Assembly: GCA_043755595.1 (NCBI GenBank)
Contig: JAYUSQ010000089.1
Coordinates: forward strand, 1 to 23,633
From: VFZP01 sp043755595
Lineage (GTDB): Bacteria; Acidobacteriota; Terriglobia; Bryobacterales; Bryobacteraceae
Length of the DNA stretch: 23,633 nt
Direction of reading: 5' to 3'
In this document: positions 13,575 to 21,766 of the stretch, one piece after another
How the letters are laid out: every line of letters begins with the position of its first letter
Position numbering within the stretch: the first letter of the stretch is position 1
The notes under the pieces: model-generated
What the model was told of the DNA's origin: nothing
What the model saw: the letters and a program-made list of their open reading frames with translations, nothing else
The model's database searches: none
Position numbers and translations under genes: made by a program

Positions 13575-15101
13575 ACCCGTCAGTCGCCGAAACATACCGG
13601 AATAACTGGCGGCGGAGGCGCCCCAGGAGTAATCTTTTGCCATGCCTCGCTGCATTCGTGAACGCCACGCCGGCGGGTCATTTCGAAACTCCGCGAGCGC
13701 CAGACGAATAGCCGCCAGGAAATCGCGCGGATCGTAACCGGCAAACTTAAACCCTGTCTCCTCATCTACTGTGTCATCCAACCCGCCGGTGGCGCGCACA
13801 ATGGGGACCGTGCCATACCGCAAGCTGTACATCTGATTCAACCCACAGGGTTCAAAGCGGCTGGGCATCAGGAACAGGTCGCTGCCTGCCTCGATCTGAT
13901 GGGCCAACTTGTTGTCGTATCCGATTTTGCCCGAAACTCGGCCGGGGAAGTCTATGGCCAGGCGCCGCATGAAATCTTCCAGCGCCGGGTCACCGGAACC
14001 GAGCACGGCGAGGCAGACATCGTCCGTCGCGAGTAACTCGCCGGCGATGGCCGCGAAGATGTCGATGCCTTTCTGATGAGCGAGGCGCGTCACCATGCCA
14101 AGCACGGGCAGGCCGGCGTTCCGTTCATCGAGCCCCAAAGCGATCAGCAGATCAAGTTTGCAGGCCTGCTTCGCTTCTAGAGCATTTTCATTGTAAGTGC
14201 GGTCCGCTCCGTCACCGTCGCGGCTCGGAACTGAGCCGCGAGCGTCAGCGAGCGGTAGTCCACGGTCAGTCTGAAAACGCTCTAATGTTTCGGCGTCATA
14301 GTTTCGCACGATGTAAGTGTCGACTCGCGGGTCCCACTCACTGTAATCGCAGCCATTGAGGATGCCGGTTAGCTTGTGCGCATGAGCGCGCAGAAAGCCA
14401 TCGAGCCCCGAACCGAACTCAGGCGTCTGGATCTCGAGCGAGTAACGCGGGCTGACGGTTGTGATGGCGTCGGCAAAGGCGATCCCACCCTTCATGAAAC
14501 TTACGTCGCCGTAGAATTCCATCAGATCGGGATGCATCAGCCAACGATCGAGACCCAATTCGGCAAACTGGCCCAGATTGAATCGGCCTTGATAGTCAAG
14601 ATTGTGAATCGTGTAGACGATCTTGACGCGGCCGAGCAGCGGGTCCATCGAGAGCCGCGTGCGGAGGTAGGCGGCGCACAAAGCGGCCTGCCAGTCGTGC
14701 AGGTGAATGACGTTGGCTTGAAACAGATAGCGCAGTACAGCCAGCGCACCGTGGCAAAAAACCGCGAAGCGCCGATGGTTGTCGAGATAGTCCTCGCCGC
14801 CGGAATTATACAGGCCGGGCCGGTCAAACAGCTCCGGGCAATCGACGAAAAAAAACCGTGTGCCCGCGACTTGTTTTTCCCACAAGCCGCACAAGTACGT
14901 GTACGGACCCAGGTGAACGGCGAGGTTCTGCCACCGGAGCACCGCGCCATCCAGCGAAATCGACCGGTACCTGGGAAGCACCACGGCCACTTCATGACCT
15001 TGTTCGCGCAGCGCCTTCGGCAGCGCGCCCACGACATCGGCCAAACCACCGGTTTTGACTAAAGGCGTCGCCTCGGAAGCGACCATCAGGATACGAGACA
15101 C
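13572..15101 (-). CDS. glgA: Glycogen synthase (ADP-glucose), with in-frame MITE insertion
   Basis: A 509-aa GT5 enzyme that extends glycogen from ADP-glucose. It starts at GTG 15101, overlapping the last base of the upstream gene stop. KTGGLADV (16-23) binds ADP-glucose; IHLHDWQAAL (132-141), YTIHNLDYQGRF, the LNGCDYSEWDP block (248-257), VTRLAHQKGIDIF and PSRFEPCGLNQMYSLRYGTV (413-432) with TGGLDDTV are all standard. Between ETL and EAKQ (274-308) 35 extra residues, including LPLADARGSVPSRDGDG, come from a 105-bp inverted-repeat element. Without them the protein would be 474 aa, close to the normal 477. The insertion lies in the linker region after the N-terminal domain, so activity could survive. 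Confidence 0.95.
   Translation of the reverse strand: MSRILMVASEATPLVKTGGLADVVGALPKALREQGHEVAVVLPRYRSISLDGAVLRWQNLAVHLGPYTYLCGLWEKQVAGTRFFFVDCPELFDRPGLYNSGGEDYLDNHRRFAVFCHGALAVLRYLFQANVIHLHDWQAALCAAYLRTRLSMDPLLGRVKIVYTIHNLDYQGRFNLGQFAELGLDRWLMHPDLMEFYGDVSFMKGGIAFADAITTVSPRYSLEIQTPEFGSGLDGFLRAHAHKLTGILNGCDYSEWDPRVDTYIVRNYDAETLERFQTDRGLPLADARGSVPSRDGDGADRTYNENALEAKQACKLDLLIALGLDERNAGLPVLGMVTRLAHQKGIDIFAAIAGELLATDDVCLAVLGSGDPALEDFMRRLAIDFPGRVSGKIGYDNKLAHQIEAGSDLFLMPSRFEPCGLNQMYSLRYGTVPIVRATGGLDDTVDEETGFKFAGYDPRDFLAAIRLALAEFRNDPPAWRSRMQRGMAKDYSWGASAASYSGMFRRLTG
14178..14284. mobile_element. 105-bp MITE-like palindromic element with TA duplication inside glgA
   Basis: TAGAGCATTTTCA at 14178-14190 and TGAAAACGCTCTA at 14272-14284 are inverted repeats with one mismatch over 13 bases. 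Inside is a perfect 8-bp hairpin CGCGGCTC (14219-14226) / GAGCCGCG (14233-14240). Both ends carry TA, consistent with a TA target duplication as seen for IS630/mariner-type MITEs. Removing one TA plus the element (105 bases, 35 codons) restores the expected glgA reading ...AETLEAKQ.... No transposase is encoded. Confidence 0.8.
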
Positions 15102-17542
15102 TATCTCACTAGTTTAGTCGCGCCCTCGCGCAGCTTGTATAGATGGTTGGTTTCTACTGCCGCAAACTCCTGCCGCAATCCGCTTGGCCAACGCACTGCA
15201 AGTGAATCGACCGTGGCCGCTTGCCACAGCCCAAGATGGACGCGATACGTGTTGGTGGCGCCGAAGCCTTCACTCCCCTTCACTTCGCGATACACCATCG
15301 ACGCGCCACTCTTCGCGGTAATCTGCGCCCCGATAGCGAAGCGGTTGCTCTTCACTCCTTCGAGCTCGATTGCCAGCCACCGGTTTTGATTGCCGCGCAG
15401 GTTGCGGTAGAACGCATTGCTCGCCTGGTCTCCCGGATAATGCCCGCCGAGTTGCGCGTACAAATCAAGGTCGCCATCGTCATCGATATCGGCGAAGCAA
15501 ACCCCATGGCCCTTGTTGCCCGCCCGCGCAAAGTTCACCGCGCGCGTCAGGTCCGTGAACGATCCATCGCCGTTATTGCGAAAGAAACGATTGGGCTCCA
15601 GACGCGACAGTTGCGGGTCGCCGGTGCCGAAGTAAAAATCCATGAAGCCGTCGTTGTCCAGATCCGCCACGCCCGCGCCCATCACGCCCATCGGATAGTA
15701 GAGCTTGGCCTCGTAGGTCGCGTCGGCGAACGTGCCATCGCGCTTGTTGCGAAAGAGCCGCACCGCATCGGCATGGATCGCGCCGGCGTTAGGCACGGAG
15801 AAAGATCGATGCAACCCCGCCACGACAGAATCCCAGGGCGCGAGGCTGGTTACTAGCAGATCAGGCCAGGCATCGTTGTCATAGTCCGTGAAAAAAGCGA
15901 CGTAGCCGTAGTGCAACGGCTGCCGCGCGAGCCCCGACTCACGCGTTACGTCTTTGAAGCGAAAGCCGCCCTCATTGCGATAGAGGCGGTTCGGTGAATT
16001 CTGCAGGCCGTTGAAGAAGAGGTCGAGATCGCCGTCTTTGTCGTAGTCGCCGAGAGCGATCCCGATGGTCCCATGCGTATGAGGTTCGTCGAGCCCCGCT
16101 TGCTTAGTGACATTCGCAAACTTGCCGCCGCCGAGATTGCGATAGAGCTGCGGCACCGAGCCATCTTTCAATACGCCGTTGGCTACGGCGAGATCGATCA
16201 AGCCATCGTTATCCAGATCGCCCCACAGCGACACAAAACCGGAGCCTCCATCGTCGGCGCCGCCCGCGTTCGGCACTTCGACGAATTTGCCGTTCCCTAG
16301 ATTCCGGAAGAGCCGATTCGGCATCGGACCGCTCCAGCCATTGAGCGCCAGGTAAAGGTCCAGATGGCCGTCATTGTCAAAGTCGATCAGGTTCAGGCTA
16401 TAACCCGACGGAAGTTTGCCGAGGCCAGCCTCCACCGTGATGTCGCGGAAGCGCGGCGCGTCGTGCCGGTACAGCGCCAGGTAGGAACCGCTGCCCGATT
16501 CAACCAGATCCACTTTGCCGTCGCCATCGATATCGCCAAACGCGCACGTCCCGTTGCCGCTGAATCGGTTGACGCCCAGTTGCGGCGCCATGTCTTCAAA
16601 CGCCAATGCCGCTGGGACCGCGGCCGCGTCGGCCATTTCAAATTGCATCTGGACTGGCAGTTGGATACTCGCGTCTTTCCACGAGTCCAGCGACAATCTG
16701 AGCAGCCACTTGTCGATCGGGTCCAGCCTCAACTGCAAGCCGCGATAGAATGACCGCGCCGCATCGGCGAAGTTGCCCAGGCGATAGTAGCTGGCGGCGA
16801 GTTCACGCAAAATGTCAGGGCGCGCCGCTTGACTGGCCGGACGCGCCAGCGCCAACTCGAAGTACTCAATCGACTCTTTGAAGTTGCCCCGTTTCGCTAG
16901 CGTCTTAGCCAGTTGGTAGAAGCCCGCCGTCTCTTCGTTGCTGTAAGGCAGCGCCGAATCGATCACGCCATCCAGCAACTCAATCGAGCGATCGAGCCCT
17001 AGCATCGGATCATGCGGCACACGATGCGCGCTCTCAGCCGAGAACCGCACTTCGCCTGAGAGCCAGTCCGTCAGGCTCAATAGATACTCGTTCGCCGAAG
17101 GCTGCAGTTTCGCGATACGCGCCGCCATCTGGTAGGCAAGATTCGGGTCGAAGTAAAGGAGCTCCGCGCGCGCGTGAATCACGGCTTTGGCCTTCAGCGC
17201 AGGGATGTGATCGGGGTTGCGCTGGAGTGTGTTCGACAGCGCCTCCATCGCCAGACTGAGCGCCGTGCGTCCTTGTGGGGACGAAGGCCGGGCGTAGAAA
17301 TCGGTGAGATAGCTGCGTGCGAGCTGATGATAAATTTCCGGGTCGGCGGGCCGGGCCGCCAGGAGTGCGTTTAATTCGCGGCGGGCCTCTTCGGTCTTGC
17401 CCTGGCGAATCAGATCGAGCGGCCGGCGCAACGCGTTTTCAGTAACAGGAATCGCGGGTGGATTCGTATGCTGCGCGAATCCTACGACCGCAGCAATGAG
17501 GAGAACGATGATTCTAAGCAAGAGTGGATTGGTGGACGGCAT
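15101..17542 (-). CDS. Secreted TPR/FG-GAP protein with C-terminal ASPIC/UnbV domain
   Basis: About 813 aa. After a signal-like hydrophobic segment (NPLLLRIIVLLIAAVVGFAQ) come TPR-like helices (about 30-280, for example GFYQLAKTLAKRGNFKESIEYFELAL). From about 320 to 720 there are many FG-GAP calcium-loop repeats: GDIDGDGKVDLVESG, IDFDNDGHLDLYLALNG, GDLDNDGLIDLAVANG, GDYDKDGDLDLFFNG, DYDNDAWPDLLV, DLDNDGFMDFYFGTG, DIDDDGDLDLYAQLGG. The end is an ASPIC/UnbV domain (NRWLAIELEGVKSNRFAIGA, then HLGLWQAATVDSLAVRWPSG). The function is unknown and extracellular. The start is uncertain: ATG 17542 lies in the 3' part of the tRNA gene, while TTG 17521 would be 8 bases after the processed tRNA end. It overlaps glgA by one base. 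Confidence 0.87.
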   Translation of the reverse strand: MPSTNPLLLRIIVLLIAAVVGFAQHTNPPAIPVTENALRRPLDLIRQGKTEEARRELNALLAARPADPEIYHQLARSYLTDFYARPSSPQGRTALSLAMEALSNTLQRNPDHIPALKAKAVIHARAELLYFDPNLAYQMAARIAKLQPSANEYLLSLTDWLSGEVRFSAESAHRVPHDPMLGLDRSIELLDGVIDSALPYSNEETAGFYQLAKTLAKRGNFKESIEYFELALARPASQAARPDILRELAASYYRLGNFADAARSFYRGLQLRLDPIDKWLLRLSLDSWKDASIQLPVQMQFEMADAAAVPAALAFEDMAPQLGVNRFSGNGTCAFGDIDGDGKVDLVESGSGSYLALYRHDAPRFRDITVEAGLGKLPSGYSLNLIDFDNDGHLDLYLALNGWSGPMPNRLFRNLGNGKFVEVPNAGGADDGGSGFVSLWGDLDNDGLIDLAVANGVLKDGSVPQLYRNLGGGKFANVTKQAGLDEPHTHGTIGIALGDYDKDGDLDLFFNGLQNSPNRLYRNEGGFRFKDVTRESGLARQPLHYGYVAFFTDYDNDAWPDLLVTSLAPWDSVVAGLHRSFSVPNAGAIHADAVRLFRNKRDGTFADATYEAKLYYPMGVMGAGVADLDNDGFMDFYFGTGDPQLSRLEPNRFFRNNGDGSFTDLTRAVNFARAGNKGHGVCFADIDDDGDLDLYAQLGGHYPGDQASNAFYRNLRGNQNRWLAIELEGVKSNRFAIGAQITAKSGASMVYREVKGSEGFGATNTYRVHLGLWQAATVDSLAVRWPSGLRQEFAAVETNHLYKLREGATKLVR

Positions 17543-17605
17543 GGGGTTCGAACCCACGACCCCCACGTTGCGAACGTGGTGCTCTCCCAACTGAGCTAGC
17601 CGCCC
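17530..17605 (-). tRNA. tRNA-Ala (anticodon CGC)
   Basis: The minus strand reads GGGCGGC at the 5' end pairing with GCCGTCC at the 3' end, then discriminator A and an encoded CCA (76 bases in all). The anticodon stem CCACG/CGTGG closes the loop TTCGCAA, anticodon CGC. The acceptor stem contains G3:U70, the alanine identity pair. TAGCTCAGTTGGGAGAGCA forms the D arm and GTGGGTTCGAACCCCA the T arm. Confidence 0.97.
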
Positions 17606-17648
17606 ACTGGTGCTATGGATGACTTCAGTTTACCATGGTTATTTGTCG

Positions 17649-18323
17649 ATGAGCAGCCCCACTTCAAACGAACAAGTTGAACGCATGCGGCGCGACTGGG
17701 ATCAGCGCGCCCGCGAAAACGCCCGTTTTTACGTCAATACCGAGCGCGAAAACTGGACGGACGAAGAATTTTTCGCCTCCGGCGAGCGCACCGTGGCCGA
17801 AGAAATTCTAACCGACATGATTAATATCTGCCAGGGCAAGGAACCCAAGCAGATGAAGGTTCTGGAAATCGGTTGCGGCGCGGGCCGCGTGACGCGCGCG
17901 TTATCGGGTCTATTCGGTGACGTCTACGCCGTCGATATCAGCGGCGAGATGATCGCGCAAGCCAAGCAGGCGCTGGCCAGCCAGCCCAACGCGCATCTGT
18001 TTCAAAACAGCGGCGCGGACTTGGCCGTGTTAGGCGACGTCCAAGTGGATTTTGCTTTCTCCACCATCGTTTTTCAGCACATTCCCAGCCGCGAAGTGAT
18101 TGAAAATTACGTGCGGGAAGTGTACCGCTTGCTACGGCCCGGTGGCTTGTTTAAATTTCAGGTGCAGGGCGATTCCACTTTGCAGGAGCAGGACGATAGC
18201 TGGCTCGGAGTTTCGTTCTCCGATCGACAGGCTGTGGAATTGGCTGAGCGCTGCGGCTTTGAACCGCGGCATCGGCACGGGCAGGGCAATCAGTATTTCT
18301 GGCTTTGGTTCTTCAAGAAGTAA
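17649..18323 (+). CDS. Class I SAM-dependent methyltransferase
   Basis: A 224-aa cytoplasmic methyltransferase starting MSSPTSNEQVERMRRDWDQRA; upstream in-frame GTG, ATG and TTG codons exist and TACCAT lies 6 bases before the TTG at 17643, so the start is not certain. The Rossmann motifs are MKVLEIGCGAGRVTRALSGL (motif I), DVYAVDISGEMIAQAK (motif II, acidic Asp binding ribose), VDFAFSTIVFQHIPS and EVYRLLRPGGLFKFQVQG. The acceptor is unknown. It is divergent from the tRNA gene and is followed after 22 bases by the SMP-30 gene. Confidence 0.88.
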   Translation: MSSPTSNEQVERMRRDWDQRARENARFYVNTERENWTDEEFFASGERTVAEEILTDMINICQGKEPKQMKVLEIGCGAGRVTRALSGLFGDVYAVDISGEMIAQAKQALASQPNAHLFQNSGADLAVLGDVQVDFAFSTIVFQHIPSREVIENYVREVYRLLRPGGLFKFQVQGDSTLQEQDDSWLGVSFSDRQAVELAERCGFEPRHRHGQGNQYFWLWFFKK

Positions 18324-18345
18324 AATCGGAAGGCCATCGCCGCTT

Positions 18346-19272
18346 ATGCCATTCAAAGCTCATCTCCTCGCCGTTTTCGCTATCATCGGCGTTGCCAGTG
18401 CGCAAAGCCCCATTGCTCCCGGCGCCCGCCCGGTGCAACTGTCGGAAACAGGCGCGGGCGAAGGACCTGTCTGGCGCGATGGGTGGCTCTATTTTTCCGG
18501 CAGCGGCAAGATCAGCCGTTGGAAACCCGGCGGAACTGGCGTCGAAGTCTTTCGCGAACAGTCGGGCGGCGCCAACGGCTTGCGGTTCGATTCGCAAGGC
18601 CGCCTGATTGTCTGCGAGGCCGGCAACCGGCGCGTCACGCGGACCGAACCTGACGGCTCCATCACGGTACTGGCCGACCGCTTCGACGGCCATCGCTTCA
18701 ACTCGCCGAACGACCTGACGATCGACTCCCAAGGCCGCATATATTTCTCGGACCCGCGCTACGGCAAACGCGACAACATGGAGATGGATCTCGAGGGCGT
18801 CTATCGCATCGACGCGCCGGGCAAGGTCGTGCGCGTGTTGGGTCGCGAGGTGGAGCGCGCCAACGGCGTGCTGGTCTCGCCGGGCGACAAGTTTCTCTAC
18901 GTCGCCGACAACAACAATAACAACCCGGGCGGCGCGCGCAAACTCTGGCGATTCACGTTGCGACCGGACGGCTCTCCGGTCGCCGGGAGCCGCCGCCTGA
19001 TACACGATTGGGGCGACGGCCGCGGACCCGACGGCGTCAAGATGAGCTCGCGCGGCCTGCTATTCGTCGCCGGTGGTTTGAACGAACCGCACCCGCCCCA
19101 TGAGACGAACGCGAAGAAAGGCGGAGTTTATATTCTGACGCCGCAAGGCAAACTCGTGGACTTTGTGCCTATCCCTAAAGACGAAGTCACCAACTGCGCT
19201 TTCGGTGGCGTCGACGGCCGCACCTTGTTTATCACAGCGGGCGGCACGCTCTGGTCCATAGGGACCCGGTAA
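18346..19272 (+). CDS. Secreted SMP-30/gluconolactonase-like protein
   Basis: A 308-aa beta-propeller from ATG 18346, giving a signal peptide (MPFKAHLLAVFAIIGVASAQ) and preceded by GGAAGG. Family motifs include GEGPVWRDGWLYFSG with the metal-binding Glu, VFREQSGGANGLRFDSQGRL, NSPNDLTIDSQGRIYFSDPR with Asn and Asp ligands, NGVLVSPGDKFLYVADN and GPDGVKMSSRGLLFVAGG. It should hydrolyse lactones or a related ester outside the cytoplasm; with a PQQ-dependent sugar dehydrogenase elsewhere in the window it may open the lactone product, but they are not adjacent and this link is inference. It is likely co-transcribed with the methyltransferase. Confidence 0.88.
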   Translation: MPFKAHLLAVFAIIGVASAQSPIAPGARPVQLSETGAGEGPVWRDGWLYFSGSGKISRWKPGGTGVEVFREQSGGANGLRFDSQGRLIVCEAGNRRVTRTEPDGSITVLADRFDGHRFNSPNDLTIDSQGRIYFSDPRYGKRDNMEMDLEGVYRIDAPGKVVRVLGREVERANGVLVSPGDKFLYVADNNNNNPGGARKLWRFTLRPDGSPVAGSRRLIHDWGDGRGPDGVKMSSRGLLFVAGGLNEPHPPHETNAKKGGVYILTPQGKLVDFVPIPKDEVTNCAFGGVDGRTLFITAGGTLWSIGTR

Positions 19273-19382
19273 GATTCCGATTTAGCACTAGGACGGAGAC
19301 GGGCTTTGGTCCAGCGGTAGTACCGTCCAACACAGTCGACAAGCACCTTTCCCCTTTCCGGCCCAGGCTCCACTATTGGGTC

Positions 19383-20020
19383 ATGAAAAGAGTGATCCTC
19401 CTGGGGCTCCTGGCTCTTGGCGGCGCCGCTTCCTCATTTGCCAGCAGGCTTGTTCATCCCGGTTTCGACATGAATGACGTATTCTCGCCGTCGAGATCAA
19501 ACGCAATTCCCGTAACGCGATTCGGCCGTGTGGATCGGGGCTTCTGAGTGTCGACGATGCCGAGCCGATCGAGTCGGTCTCCGCCAATCTCTTTGAAGGC
19601 TTTTCGTTCTTTGAGGAGTATCGGGCGGACTGGATCGCGGCCGGTGGATCCTGCAAACATATCTGAGCGGAGCGTCCAGCACCGTCGAAGCCGCTGCGTT
19701 GCAAATCGCAGTGTGGGACGCCATTCACGACGGCGGCGATGGCTTTTCAACTGGCCGGGTCCAATCGAACATCCTCTCCGAAAGCGGTGTGTTTGACTTG
19801 GCTGGCGCTATCGGCGGGTAGGAACGGAAACAATGCTTTTGTCTATGCTCCTGCGGCGAATTCGGCGGCCTTCCAGCGGCAACTTTACCTTACTTACCTT
19901 GCTTCATCGAGCGGCGACGGCGGACCAGACGGAGAGGTTCCCGAGCCGGGCACAAGGGCGTTGATCGCCGTGGGAATCGCCGGTATGGGGGCCACTGTGC
20001 GAAACCGCCGGGCCGCCTGA
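19383..20020 (+). pseudogene. Decayed PEP-CTERM secreted protein
   Basis: The gene begins with a signal peptide (ATG 19383, MKRVILLGLLALGGAASSFA) and ends with VPEPG, a hydrophobic segment (ALIAVGIAGMGATV) and RNRR, the PEP-CTERM sorting signal, before TGA 20020. Between them the reading frame breaks several times: SVDDAEPIESVSANLFEGF continues from about 19541, ILQTYLSGASSTVEAAALQI from about 19649, and NGNNAFVYAPAANSAAF from about 19823, each in a different frame. The middle part (QIAVWDAIHDGGDGFSTG) matches known PEP-CTERM precursors. At least three frameshifts are needed, so it is almost certainly non-functional unless the sequence is in error. Confidence 0.7.
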
Positions 20021-20022
20021 TC

Positions 20023-21156
20023 CTACAGGAAGAATTCCTTGAACCGGTCCAACAAACCCTTCTCTTCGGGTTCGTTTTCCACCGGCAGTAGCTCACGCAG
20101 TTGTTCGAACAGCTTCTTCTGATCGCGCGAGAGCTTCTTTGGCGTGCGGACTTCCACGTGAACGATGATGTCGCCGCGCCCGCCGCCGTTCAGGAACGGC
20201 ACGCCTTTCCCGCGCAGCCTCACTTGATCTCCTGACTGCGTGCCTTCCGGGATCTTGACGTTGTCGAGCCCTTCGAACGTCAGCAAGGAAAGCTCGGCGC
20301 CCAGCGCGGCTTGAGCCACGTTGACCGGAATCAGACAGTGCAGATCGTGTTCATGCCGTTGGTAAACGGGATGCTCTTTGACTCGCAGCACCACATACAG
20401 ATCGCCCGCGCGTGCGCCTTCGGGGCCAGGATGGCCTGCGCCAGTCTGCTTGAGGCGAGTGCCTGTGTCGACGCCTGGCGGCACGGTTACCTTAAGCTTG
20501 CGCTCGCTTCGCATGACGCCTTCGCCTTTGCATTGTACACAGGGCCGGCGAATGATCTGGCCGCGCCCGTTGCACTGACCGCACGTGCGCCGGATCGAGA
20601 GGAACGACTGTTGATACAGCACCTCTCCGCGCCCTTTGCAGATCGGACAGGTCGTGAGTCCGTCGTTTGGCTCCGCTCCCGCCCCTTTACAGCGCGTGCA
20701 TAAATCATGGCGGGGCACTTGAATCTCGACGGCCGTGCCCTTGACGGCGTCTTCCATCGAAATCGTCAGGTCGTGACGGATATCTTCGCCGCGGGCGGGT
20801 CCGCGAGACTTGCGCCCACCGCCGCCCGCCCCGCCGCCAAACAAATCGCCAAAGCCGAACGCGCCGAGAATGTCCTCCAGGTCGGTAAATCCACCACCGT
20901 CGAAACCGCCGCCAGCGCCGCCCGCCCCCGTAACACCTTGGTGTCCGAAGCGATCGTAGGCTGCGCGTTTCTGTCCATCGCTCAGCACCGCGTACGCTTC
21001 AGCCGCTTCGCGGAATTTGTCTTCAGCGCTTTTGTCGCCTGGATTGCGATCGGGGTGGAACTTGAGAGCGAGCTTGCGATAGGCAGCCTTAAGCGCGGCC
21101 TCATCGGCCTGACGTTCGACACCTAAAACCTCATAGTAGTCTCGTCGCTGGCTCAC
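20023..21156 (-). CDS. dnaJ: Chaperone DnaJ (Hsp40)
   Basis: A 377-aa cochaperone that delivers unfolded clients to DnaK and stimulates its ATPase. The J domain has HPD at 34-36, a Gly/Phe-rich linker follows (GHQGVTGAGGAGGGFDGGGF and later FGFGDLFGGG), then four zinc motifs CTRCKGAG, CPICKGRG, CGQCNGRG and CVQCKGEG, and the C-terminal client-binding domains. The start is GTG 21156, overlapping the grpE stop (GTGA), with AAGGTGG upstream, so translation is coupled. The gene ends two bases from the convergent PEP-CTERM relic. No dnaK is next to it. Confidence 0.97.
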   Translation of the reverse strand: MSQRRDYYEVLGVERQADEAALKAAYRKLALKFHPDRNPGDKSAEDKFREAAEAYAVLSDGQKRAAYDRFGHQGVTGAGGAGGGFDGGGFTDLEDILGAFGFGDLFGGGAGGGGRKSRGPARGEDIRHDLTISMEDAVKGTAVEIQVPRHDLCTRCKGAGAEPNDGLTTCPICKGRGEVLYQQSFLSIRRTCGQCNGRGQIIRRPCVQCKGEGVMRSERKLKVTVPPGVDTGTRLKQTGAGHPGPEGARAGDLYVVLRVKEHPVYQRHEHDLHCLIPVNVAQAALGAELSLLTFEGLDNVKIPEGTQSGDQVRLRGKGVPFLNGGGRGDIIVHVEVRTPKKLSRDQKKLFEQLRELLPVENEPEEKGLLDRFKEFFL

Positions 21157-21707
21157 GGCTTAACGGCCACCTTCACCATCGCCGGCCGCAGAAGACGGCC
21201 GCGGAAGCGGTAGCCGGACTGATACTCTTCCAGCACCGTTTGATCGTCGACGTCGGTGCGCTCTTCCTTCTGAATCGCGTTATGCAGGTTAGGATCGAAA
21301 ATCGAACCCTGCGACGGGACAGCCTCAAGACCCAACTTCGTCAAGGAGTCCAGCAGGCGCCGGAAAATCAGGTCGATTCCCTTTGAGTATTCCGCGACCG
21401 GCCCTTCTTCGTAACCGGCTGGCGCCGCGCGCAGCGAACGCTCGAAATCGTCGAGAATCGGGAGCAGCGATTGAACGGCGTCCATGCCGGCAAATTCGCG
21501 CGTTTCGGCTTTCTCCCGCTCCACACGGCGGCGATAGTTTTCAAGATCGGCCTGGCGGCGCAGCAACAGATCTTCGAGCGTGGCCTTTTCAGCGGCCAGC
21601 TTGTCGCGCTCGGCCGTCAGCGCGTCCAGTTGCGCGTCCCCGCCCGGATCGCCGCTTGCGGCCCCAGTTGATTGCGATGTCTCGACAACGATATTCGTCT
21701 CATCCAT
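21153..21707 (-). CDS. grpE: Nucleotide exchange factor GrpE
   Basis: A 184-aa protein from ATG 21707 (MDETNIVVETSQS). An in-frame ATG 45 bases upstream (21752) would add a non-family extension. It has the acidic and long coiled-coil N-terminus (LDALTAERDKLAAEKATLED, ADLENYRRRVEREK), then LLPILDDFERSLRAA and the C-terminal block QGSIFDPNLHNAIQKEE with GYRFRGRLLRPAMVKVA. It releases ADP from DnaK in the cytoplasm. It sits between hrcA and dnaJ on the minus strand and overlaps dnaJ by 4 bases. Confidence 0.95.
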   Translation of the reverse strand: MDETNIVVETSQSTGAASGDPGGDAQLDALTAERDKLAAEKATLEDLLLRRQADLENYRRRVEREKAETREFAGMDAVQSLLPILDDFERSLRAAPAGYEEGPVAEYSKGIDLIFRRLLDSLTKLGLEAVPSQGSIFDPNLHNAIQKEERTDVDDQTVLEEYQSGYRFRGRLLRPAMVKVAVKP

Positions 21708-21766
21708 ATGATTTAGATCTTTTATGCAAGCGTAGAATTCGGGCCCATCCACCGTGCGGCTTCGCC

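Noticed and set aside
19282..19289. TTAGCACT resembling half of a CIRCE element
   Set aside because: No GAGTGCTAA partner follows at the right distance, and it is far from hrcA and from any heat-shock gene on the right strand.
19305..19335. tRNA D-arm-like stretch (GGTCCAGCGGTAGTACC)
   Set aside because: No acceptor stem, anticodon arm or T arm can be formed around it.
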